A DNA stretch of 64,000 bases from Hemerocallis citrina (Eukaryota; Streptophyta; Magnoliopsida; Asparagales; Asphodelaceae): positions 185,239,947 through 185,303,946 of the forward strand of contig CM030366.1 in the NCBI GenBank assembly GCA_017893485.1, written 5' to 3'. Shown here piece by piece: positions 56,447 through 64,000 of this stretch. The translations under genes and the position numbers were made by a program. The stretch's first letter is position 1. Every line of letters starts with the position of its first letter. Below the pieces are notes generated by a model, which saw nothing but the letters and a program-made list of their open reading frames with translations, was not told the origin of the DNA and made no database searches.

Positions 56447-58792
56447 TTATATAGGCGTATCTGCCTTTTCTTGGTATTTCAAAAGATGGTCGGCATTCCA
56501 AGTCCTGGGAATTTCTCTGCCTTCTAGATCTTCTAGTTTGTACGCACCGGGGCGGATTACTTTTGAAATCTTGTATGGTCCCTCCCAATTCGGGGCCAGT
56601 TTGCTTTTCTGTCCGGGGAACGAGATGGCCAATTTTCGGAGGACCAGATCCCCTTCTTTGAGGTCTGTTGGGCGGACCCGTTTGTTGTAGGCGAGCTCGA
56701 TTCTTCTCCGGTAACTTTGTTGCCGTATGGCCGCTCTTTCTCGGATTTCGTCTATCAAGTCTAGGCTTGCTCTGAGCTCTCTGGCATTCCGCTCTTCTTC
56801 AAAAGCTATCAAACGAGGAGAGGGTATCCCAACTTCTAGCGGGATGAGGGCCTCGGACCCATAGGTGAGATTAAACGGACTCTCGCCTGTTGGGGTCCGC
56901 TTCGTGGTGCGGTAATTTCATAACACATTGGGCAGCTGATCGACCCACAAGCCTTTGGAGCACTTGTCTAGTCTCTTCTTGATGCCGGAGAGGATCTGTC
57001 GGTTGACATTCTCGGCCTGGCCATTTGACTGGGGATGAGAGACGGAGGAGAAGCGGTGTTGTATGGCCAGGTCCTCACATAAGGCTCGGAAGGCAGCCCC
57101 AGCGAACTGCGTTCCGTTATCTGTGACTATGACCCGAGGAACGCCGAATCGGCAGATTACATTTTTCCAGAAGAATTGAACAACTCTATGCTCGGTGATT
57201 GCAGCCAGGGGCTCGGCCTCTATCCATTTCGAGAAATAGTCGACTGCCACGACTAGGAACTTTAATTGTCCGGGAGCTGGTGGAAATGGCCCTAGTAAAT
57301 CCATCCCCCACATTGCGAAGGGGATCGGACTTGATAGGGAGGTGAGTGGTGCTTGCGGAAGGCGTCGGATGTCGGAATACTTCTGGCAGGAGATGCATTG
57401 CCGAACGTGTCGTTCGGCGTCTCGTAGGAGAGTGGGCCAGTAATACCCATAGTTTAACACTTTGCGCGCTAAGGCTCTGGAGCCGGAGTGGGCTCCGCCG
57501 ATGCCCTCGTGGAGTTCCTGCAAGGCGTAGTCGGCTTGCCCGGGGGAGAGGCATCTTAGGTAGGGCCGACCATCCACCTGGGTGAAGGAGCGCTTATATA
57601 GAATGCCTTCGACTAATATGTAACGCTCAGCTCGGGTCCTTATCCTTCGGGCTTCCTTCGGATCCTGGGGGAGGAGTCCGTCTCTTAAAAACTCGACGAA
57701 GGGCTTCATCCAATTGTCTTCGAGGAGGACTGGCAGTGTTTCAACGGAGTCGAGAGCCTCGTCCTCTATGCTCGGCTTTAGGAGGACTTCTATCAGAACA
57801 GTTTGTTCGAGGCCTTGAAGGGATGAGGAAGCTAATTTGGATAGGGCGTCGGCCTGGGCGTTTTCCTCTCTGGGGATTCTACGGATGAGGGCCTCCTCGA
57901 AGAGCGCCATGAGGCTTTTCACTTTAGCCAAGTACCTAACCATCCTGTCATCACGGGCTTCGTATTCGCCGAGGACCTGGTTGACGACCAACTGAGAGTC
58001 GCTGAAGATCCGCAGGCGTCGCGCCCCTGCATTTCGGGCCATTCCAAGGCCAGCTATGAGTGCCTCGTATTCGGCTTCGTTGTTCGAGGCTTTGAAGTTT
58101 ATACGGAGGGAATATTGGAGGACAAAGTCGTCTGGGCCCGCGAGGATGACCCCTGCCCCGCTTCCCTCGTTGCAAGAGGATCCGTCGACATAGACCGACC
58201 AGACGGGTGATCCCTTCATTGCTTGCTCGGAGTCGGGGATAGTTGTTTCAACTATGAATTCGGCCAGCGCCTGAGCCTTGATCGCGGTCCGAGGCTGATA
58301 AGTTATATCATGTTGGCTCAGCTCGATCGACCACTTCATGAGGCGGCCGGAGGTCTCTGGCTTGTGAAGGATCTGTTTCAGCGGCTGGTCGGTAAGAACG
58401 ACCATCGAATGGGACTGGAAGTAGGGCCGAAGCTTTCTTGCGGCCATTATCAGGGCGTAGGCTATTTTCTCAATTTTCGGGTACCGGAGCTCGGCGTCCC
58501 GAAGCACTTTGCTGACGTAGTAAACGGGCTTCTGAGACCTTTCTTCTTCTCTGACTAAGACCGCACTAAGCGTCTGTTCGGAAGCTGCCAAGTAGAGGTA
58601 GAGTGGTTCGCCCGGTATGGGTTTGCTGAGAAGAGGTGGATTGACGAGGTAAGCTTTAAGCTGGTCGAAGGAGTCTTGTTGTTGCTGCCCCCACTCGAAT
58701 CCTTTAGCCCCCCTGAGGGCTTTGAAGAATGGGAGGCACTTCTCCCCGGACTTCGACAGAAAGCGCCCAATGGCGGCTAGGCGACCAGTCAA
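56447..58792 (-). pseudogene. Tat-B pol: RNase H, second RNase H and integrase
   Basis: Continuation of pol after a frameshift at 58818-58823. First RNase H: FLSKSGEKCLPFFKALRG then VLTDQPLKQILHKPETSG. Second RNase H: VYVDGSSCNEGSGAGVIL, NNEAEYEALIAGLG, FSDSQLVVNQV (D-E-D visible). Integrase: zinc domain HEGIGGAHSG with CISCQKY; catalytic D, D, E in MWGMDLLGPF, VTDNGTQFAG and QAENVNRQIL; C-terminus with KLAPNWEGPYKISKV and no chromodomain. A TGA at 56918-56920 stands where Trp is expected (LPNV-L-stop), splitting the integrase C-terminus (56447-56917). Otherwise intact. Confidence 0.93.
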
Positions 58793-61700
58793 TCTTTGAA
58801 CTTCCTTGACATTTCTAGGGGGGCCATGTCCAATATGGCCTTGATCTTTTCCGAGTTTGTCTCTATTCCTCGTTGGCTAACCATGAAGCCGAGGAACTTC
58901 CCTGATGAGACGCCGAACGCACACTTGTTCGGGTTGAGTCTCATACTGTGCTTTCTCAAAACATCAAATGCTTCTTGGAGGTCGGCCACATGATCAACGC
59001 CTCGGATGCTTTTCACAAGCATGTCATCCACGTACACTTCCATGTTCCGGCCAATCTGGGCCTGGAATACCTTGTTGACGAGGCGTTGGTACGTCGCCCC
59101 CGCATTCTTTAGGCCGAATGGCATGACTCTGTAGCAATAAAGGCCTTGATCGGTTACAAAAGATGTCTTAGGGATATCCGGGGGGAACATTCTTATCTGA
59201 TTGTAACCCGAGAAAGCGTCCATGAAGCTTAGGAGCTCGTGTCCCGAGGTTGCGTCAATCAGAGTGTCGATGCTCGGCAGAGGGAAGGGATCTTTGGGGC
59301 AAGCCTTGTTGAGGTCGGTGAAATCAATACAAATTCTCCATGTCCCATTGGACTTCTTCACCATTACTACGTTTGACAACCATTCAGGGTAATTTACCTC
59401 CTGTATGAATCGGGCCTTCAACAATTTTTCTACCTCCTCTTTGATAGCGAGCTGACGCTCGGGGGCGAACTTGCGCCTCTTCTGCTGAACCGGTTTGGAC
59501 CCCGGATCAACACTCAGGCGGTGGACCAAGAGTTCTTCGGAGATACCGGGCATGTCTGCAGCTGACCATGCGAAGAGGTCTTGGTTGGCCCGGATGCACT
59601 TTACGATATCCGAGTATAGGGCGGACGGGAGGGTCTTGCTAACGAAGAACTTGTGGGTCGGCTCTTGCTCCGAGAAGAGCACCTCCTCCAATTCGTCCAC
59701 CGGCTCGGAGGTCGGCCGAGCGGCATCTTGGGGAATTTCCAGTGTTTCTAATGAGAGAACGGGCCCGAGGGTGGAGGTCATATAACACTTGCGGGCCTGC
59801 TCCTGATTGCCCCTCACTTCCCCTACTCCGGCCCGGGTGGGGAATTTCATTTTGAGATGATAGGCAGAAGGGACGGCTTCAAGGGCGGCTAGGCCGGGCC
59901 AACCCAAAATGACGTTGTAGGCTGCTGGGACATCTACGACCATGAAATCCATCGACTCCGTGCGGGTAGTAGGAGTTTTGCCGGCCGTGACATCGAGGGT
60001 GATTACCCCTTCAATAGTCACCGGCACTCCCGTGAACCCATGGAGCGTGTAGCCGGCGGGCTTGAGTCTGTCTCGGGAGAGCTTCAGGCCCTTGAAAGCG
60101 TCGAGAAAGAGGATGTTAACGGAGCTACCGTTATCCACTAAGATTCTCTCGACTTTGAAATTGGCCATGTGAAGACTGATGACGAGTGCGTCACAATGAG
60201 GGGTACGGACGCCCTCGAGATCTTCGTCAGAGAAGGTGACGGGCACTCCGAGGCCTTTGGGAGGAGGGGTGGTTCGGACCGAGTTCACTTCTCTAATAAA
60301 AGCTTTCCGAGAGGAGTTCGAGGAGCCCCCCATTGGACCCCCATGGATGAGGTGGAGGACTCGCTCTTCCTCAAACTCTGGTGTCTCTTCTCGTTCCGGA
60401 CGTTTGTTAGCCCCCCGAGGCTGGGGAGGGAGCTCGGCTTGGTCCTTTCTCACAAATTTTGCCAACTGCCCCCTCTGGATAAGGGCTTCGATCTCGTTTC
60501 TTAGTGCACGGCAGTCGTTGGTGTCGTGCCCATGGTCCCGGTGATAGCGGCACCATTTCTCTTTATCCCTTCTCTTGGCAGGGGTGTTCATCTTCGGAGC
60601 AGGAGGCAAGACCCCTTCTTTTTCGACTTCCATGAAAATGGCGGAGATGTTAGTGGTGAGGGGAGTGAACTTCTCAAATCTAGGGGGAGGTCGGCGCTGG
60701 CCGGCGTTATCTTTCTGGAGCTTCTTGGCTCCTTCTTCTTCCGTTCCCTTCCTCTTAAACCCGGAGGCAGGCACCTCCCAGTTGGGTCGTTCCTCGGCCT
60801 CTTCGGCCCGAATGTATTTTTCTGTGCGAAGGAGGAGGTCGGAAAAGTCCTGTGGTGGCTTCTTGGCGAGGGAGGAGCGGAGGTTGGAATTGAGGATATT
60901 GGATTGGAACGCCGCGGTAGCAACCGATTGGTCGAGGGATGCGATGGTTCTGGCTTCAGCTGTGAACCTCTTCATGTAGTCCCTCAATTTCTCCCCCTTC
61001 TGTTGACGGAGGTGCAATAGTGAGATGCTGGTCTTCTCGGCCCTTCGGCTGCTGACAAAATGGGTGATGAAAATGGTTTCGAACTGCTCGAAGGAGAATA
61101 TTGACGCTGGGGCAAGGCGAGAGTACCATTCTCGAGCTGGGCCTTTGAGAGTTGCGGGGAATGTTTTGCAGAGGAGGGCATCGGAAGCTTGATGGAGGAG
61201 CATCAAAGTTTTAAAGGTTTCGATGTGATCAACTGGATCGGTCTCCCCGGTGTAATTCTCGAACTGGGGAGGTTTGAAACCGAACGGCACAGGGGCATCT
61301 ACTATGGTCCGGGAGAATGGGGGTCGGCTAGGACGTAGGGTCCTCCCCCTAAGCTCCTCTTCTCGGTTTATCTGACCCAAGAGTTTTTCCACCTCGTTCA
61401 GACGGCGGTTCACGGTGTCATCTCTCCGACGGTAATCTGCCAAGCCACGGGACTCGTCTTCGTATGAGGGGGAGCGAGGGCTGCGGCGATGGTAACTTCG
61501 AGAACGACGAGGACTTGGGGTGCGCCTGGAGTTGGTAGGAGCGGGTCGAGGAGAAGGGGACCGTCGGCGAGGGCTTCGGACCGGAGGAGGGGATGGGAGC
61601 TTCGGCTCAATAGGATTCTGACGGAGGTTGAGGGCCTGCAGGACGGTCGCTTGGAACTGCTGGAACTCGGCACGGGTGATTGGTGCCTCATTGTTCCTAG

Positions 61701-62175
61701 GCTGTTGCCGACCTGTGGGAGAGTGCCTTCTTCGGTAATGATCGGGGGAGTCCTTCCTCCCTCTTCGGATGGGGGACCTCCTGTACTCTCGGCGACGGGG
61801 GGATCGCTCTTGCTGGCAGGAGGCTTCCTCCCGAGCCCGCTTTTCATCCTGATGACGACGGAGGTCATCATCTTCTGGGCGTTTGGGGGGGGCATTGTGG
61901 CGACCAGAGGCTCGGGGATGATGGGAGGCCATAGAGGCGCTGGAGGCGTTGTGGATGGAGAGGTTCTCTTGGTGAAGAGGCTGTTTCTGAGGGTTAGGAC
62001 CCTTTGGATCAGGAGGTGGAAGGTTCCGTTGGAGCGGCTCTTCCATGGTAGGGGGAAGTTGCCCTTGTTGCTGAGCGGGATCAGGAAGGACTTCTTGCTG
62101 GTCAGGGTTGGGTACTTGATTAGACCCTCTTGACCTAACTTTGCGAGGCGGCATGGCTGGAGAAGACCTGTTCAC
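58789..62175 (-). CDS. Tat-B gag-protease-reverse transcriptase polyprotein
   Basis: A 1128-codon open frame; a start at residue 8 (MPPRKVRS) is equally possible. Residues 1-290 are Pro/Arg/Ser-rich and disordered. The capsid domain lies at about 297-440 (FKPPQFENYTGETDPVDHIE, KGPAREWYSRLAPASI). A CHHC-type zinc-binding motif, CRYHRDHGHDTNDC, is near 540. The protease, with LVDNGSSVNILF, is near 678. RT runs from about 890 (SKPVQQKRRKFAPERQ) to beyond YVDD near 1046 and FLGFMVSQRGIE. The frame ends early at 58789 because the C-run at 58818-58823 is one base short. The family makes virus-like particles and cDNA. No separate envelope-like gene is seen. Confidence 0.94.
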   Translation of the reverse strand: MNRSSPAMPPRKVRSRGSNQVPNPDQQEVLPDPAQQQGQLPPTMEEPLQRNLPPPDPKGPNPQKQPLHQENLSIHNASSASMASHHPRASGRHNAPPKRPEDDDLRRHQDEKRAREEASCQQERSPRRREYRRSPIRRGRKDSPDHYRRRHSPTGRQQPRNNEAPITRAEFQQFQATVLQALNLRQNPIEPKLPSPPPVRSPRRRSPSPRPAPTNSRRTPSPRRSRSYHRRSPRSPSYEDESRGLADYRRRDDTVNRRLNEVEKLLGQINREEELRGRTLRPSRPPFSRTIVDAPVPFGFKPPQFENYTGETDPVDHIETFKTLMLLHQASDALLCKTFPATLKGPAREWYSRLAPASIFSFEQFETIFITHFVSSRRAEKTSISLLHLRQQKGEKLRDYMKRFTAEARTIASLDQSVATAAFQSNILNSNLRSSLAKKPPQDFSDLLLRTEKYIRAEEAEERPNWEVPASGFKRKGTEEEGAKKLQKDNAGQRRPPPRFEKFTPLTTNISAIFMEVEKEGVLPPAPKMNTPAKRRDKEKWCRYHRDHGHDTNDCRALRNEIEALIQRGQLAKFVRKDQAELPPQPRGANKRPEREETPEFEEERVLHLIHGGPMGGSSNSSRKAFIREVNSVRTTPPPKGLGVPVTFSDEDLEGVRTPHCDALVISLHMANFKVERILVDNGSSVNILFLDAFKGLKLSRDRLKPAGYTLHGFTGVPVTIEGVITLDVTAGKTPTTRTESMDFMVVDVPAAYNVILGWPGLAALEAVPSAYHLKMKFPTRAGVGEVRGNQEQARKCYMTSTLGPVLSLETLEIPQDAARPTSEPVDELEEVLFSEQEPTHKFFVSKTLPSALYSDIVKCIRANQDLFAWSAADMPGISEELLVHRLSVDPGSKPVQQKRRKFAPERQLAIKEEVEKLLKARFIQEVNYPEWLSNVVMVKKSNGTWRICIDFTDLNKACPKDPFPLPSIDTLIDATSGHELLSFMDAFSGYNQIRMFPPDIPKTSFVTDQGLYCYRVMPFGLKNAGATYQRLVNKVFQAQIGRNMEVYVDDMLVKSIRGVDHVADLQEAFDVLRKHSMRLNPNKCAFGVSSGKFLGFMVSQRGIETNSEKIKAILDMAPLEMSRKFKD

Positions 62176-62205
62176 CGGGAAGAGGAGAGGTCTCTATTCG
62201 TTAGT

Positions 62206-62224
62206 TTCCCACAGACGGCGCCAA
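62206..62224 (-). other. Tat-B primer binding site
   Basis: On the minus strand TTGGCGCCGTCTGTGGGAA starts two bases inside the 5' LTR edge, a standard primer site of plant Tat-type elements. Confidence 0.85.
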
Positions 62225-62226
62225 TC

Positions 62227-62822
62227 TGTTGCCGCTAAATTTGGTGTGGGGGCAAACAGATAGAACTTGTGGATTCTTAGGGAAACTGAATAGAAAACCT
62301 GTGTACCTGTTCCGTCGGGCCTCGATCGTCGTTCCTGCCGTGCACCTGCAAAAAGTGCGAGACACCGGGGTTGTTCCCGGCGACGCACCCTCCGACGCTC
62401 AAGTCAGTAATCTGGCAGACTATGAAAGAGCGCAAAAACTGGTTAAAGATTGATTACCTCTTAATGGAGATGGATGGGGGGTATTTATAGGCGTCTCAGG
62501 GAACAGATTAGGCATGTAATTCCTGTGTATACAGATAAGGAATGTGATCCCTAATTCCCAGTGAAAGGATAGATATGGATCAGGGCCGTTGATTAATATT
62601 AATCAGAAACCCTAATTCTATCCCTTCTGGACCGGGTTTGCTGCGGGTTGAAACCCGCACCCAGTTGAGGTGGATCCGTTTGCGGGTAAGTGGGTCTTCG
62701 GGGAAGACAACCAGTACCCGCTTCAGACCCGTCGATGGGTGAAATTACCGTTTTACCCCTGAGCTTCAAGATTCGTGCCCCATCTGGACGGTTCCGATTT
62801 AACCCCATTTTTAGCCATATCA
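62227..62822 (-). repeat. Tat-B 5' LTR
   Basis: 596 bp, from TGTTGCCGCTAAATTTGG to TTTAGCCATATCA on the plus strand, nearly identical to 48562-49157. Confidence 0.95.
62481..62490 (-). promoter_or_regulatory. TATA box of Tat-B 5' LTR
   Basis: CTATAAATAC on the minus strand. It is unchanged in the other LTR, so the promoter appears intact. Confidence 0.65.
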
Positions 62823-63640
62823 GTTTTTTTAACACAAAATGGATTCACTTCCAAACTAAGTATGCTGCATAGCATCCCCAGTTTCTTTCACTTTTAGTGA
62901 AGCTTATTTCACAAACCTGATGGTCTTCTTAAGCTATTTTTTGGTCCCATTTTCACTTAACTGTTAGTGAAGCTGATTTCATGCACCTGATTGTCTTCTT
63001 GGCATGTTTGTTTTTATACCAAAAATGGGTTCACTGTGAACTGAGGATGGTATATAGGTACGTATGCCAAAATCCTCCGGCCGGATATGCACAACAATTG
63101 GGTTTTGCAATATAGTTGGGCTAAAAAAGTAGTAGAGCAACATATAAGCTCAGATAATGGAAAATTTTTCATTTTCAGATACTGTTAATGTAACCTGATT
63201 GCAATCTTTGGCATGGTTTTTTTAACACAAAATGGGTTCACTTCCAAACTAAGTATGCTGCATAGCATCCCCAGTTTCTTCTTTTGTTGTTAGTGAAGCT
63301 TATTTTCATGCATCTGATTGTGATCTTGGCATGTTTTTTTGACCAAAACGGGTTCACTGTGAACTGAGGATGCTATAGGTACGTATGCCAAAATCCTCCG
63401 GATACGCACAACAATTGGGTTTTAGATTTAGTTGGGCACAGTGAATTAGTAGAGCAACATATAAGCTCAGATAATGGAAATTTTCATTTTCAGATATTGT
63501 TAATGAAGCTGATTGCCATCTTTGGCATGATTTTTTAACAAAAGATGGGTTCACTTCCAAACTAAGTATGCTGCTAGCATCCTCATTTTCTTTCACTGTT
63601 AATGAAGCTTATTTCATTAAGATTCAGGATGGCAAATTTT
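62823..63640 (+). repeat. CACTA tandem arrays resume after Tat-B
   Basis: The 393-bp unit continues: tatataggtacg at 63051 is 393 bp from the 48392 copy once the 14,266 bp of insertion plus duplicated target are removed. From about 63280 the units switch to the shorter type of array 1. Confidence 0.94.
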
Positions 63641-63690
63641 GACTGGGCTATGATTGGATTGTTTAGTGGATGTTGTCTATGTTCTTAATT

Positions 63691-64000
63691 GGGCTGTGAT
63701 TAGAAAGAGTGGGCTCGAGTGGAGATCTGGAAACCCATATAGAGACATCTTGTTCATAATAATTTATTATTATTGTTGTTCTTGTCGCTCTTGCTGTTGT
63801 TGCTGATGTCTCTTTGTGTTCGTGTGCTGAAGGGAAACAAGGGATGAGAGAGAGATGAGGAAAATGCCGCTATGTTAGCTTGGTGTATCCAAAGTCTCTA
63901 CCTTTCTTCTTTCTGTTTCCATTTCTGGCTTCTATATATATTTGGTTTCCTTTCACGATGACAGTTCCCTAAAAATACACTTGATATGAGCCCTATCTTA
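63691..64000 (+). repeat. CACTA internal repeat, copy 3
   Basis: Same sequence as 44409 and 45137 (gggctgtgattagaaag onward); runs to the window edge. Confidence 0.85.

Larger units (their letters stand above)
48562..62822 (-). mobile_element. Tat-B: young Ty3/gypsy (Tat-lineage) retrotransposon
   Basis: 14,261 bp, flanked by the 5-bp duplication GTTTT (48557-48561 and 62823-62827). LTRs are 48562-49157 and 62227-62822, both 596 bp, with four differences by eye. The minus-strand order is primer site, gag, protease, RT, RNase H, second RNase H, integrase, then a 7.3-kb spacer with an oppositely oriented gene and tandem arrays. The polyprotein needs only one 1-nt repair and one stop-codon change to be open throughout. 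Related to Tat-A by LTR start (TGATATGG), primer site, polypurine tract and proteins. Confidence 0.96.
37033..64000 (+). mobile_element. CACTA (En/Spm) transposon, 5' end and most of its body
   Basis: Starts with the diagnostic terminus CACTACAAAAGATACTGG at 37033, preceded by a candidate 3-bp target copy TGT. A subterminal region with many direct and inverted copies of accggcgtttt follows (37060-37310). It contains a TNP2-type transposase gene and an exon of a likely second gene in the same direction. The inverted 3' terminus is not found, so the element runs past 64000. Excluding Tat-B it exceeds 12.7 kb here, mostly because of internal tandem arrays. Confidence 0.88.

Noticed and set aside
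58789..58823. Programmed ribosomal frameshift in Tat-B
   Set aside because: The site lies inside pol beyond RT, not at a gag-pol border, and is a simple one-base shortening of a C run.

Overview
This is nuclear DNA of a flowering plant, about 64 kb, made almost entirely of nested transposable elements around one recognisable host gene. The evidence is Ty1/copia and Ty3/gypsy (Tat-type) retrotransposons, a CACTA (En/Spm) transposon, Helitron-like and MITE-like elements, GT-AG introns, and a plant-type cytosolic cyclophilin. The cyclophilin has strongly GC-rich third codon positions, which leans towards a monocot or a similar GC-rich lineage; the species cannot be named from the sequence.

Layout. 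(1) 1-1938: microsatellites, a TA-inserted MITE (269-440), a 100-bp tandem duplication and a short relic of copia reverse transcriptase. (2) 1939-8814: a decayed Ty1/copia element on the minus strand with two 1.09-kb LTRs and target duplication AATTT. (3) 8815-11529: an LTR-like terminus, then a tandem triplication of a 652-665 bp unit with a LINE-like tail. (4) 12223-12741: an intronless cyclophilin A-type peptidyl-prolyl isomerase gene on the minus strand. (5) 13184-15120: a LINE-like, GC-rich non-coding element. (6) 15247-35371: a cluster of five roughly 200-bp Helitron-like elements. One of them is split by an old 19-kb Tat-lineage element ('Tat-A', 15497-34583), which itself carries a 3.56-kb solo LTR and a hAT-like element that captured part of a host P5A-type ATPase gene. 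(7) 36570-37032: AT-rich repeats with a 47-bp near-perfect palindrome. (8) 37033 to beyond the window end: a CACTA transposon with its TNP2-type transposase gene (40027-43798), the first exon of a likely second gene, and two families of related internal tandem repeats. (9) 48562-62822: a young Tat-lineage element ('Tat-B', minus strand) sitting inside the 393-bp CACTA repeat array.

How it fits together. Nesting gives a relative chronology. The Helitron-like element predates Tat-A, and Tat-A predates the solo LTR and the hAT-like insertion inside it. The CACTA repeat array predates Tat-B, whose two 596-bp LTRs differ at only four positions by eye. Both Tat elements have gag, protease, reverse transcriptase, two RNase H domains and integrase. 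In the long spacer between pol and the 3' LTR, both also carry an intron-containing gene in the opposite orientation, bracketed by tandem arrays. That conserved antisense gene, the captured P5A-ATPase exons and the phase-preserving split of the 393-bp array are the most notable signals. No CRISPR, rRNA, functional tRNA or organellar sequence was seen.
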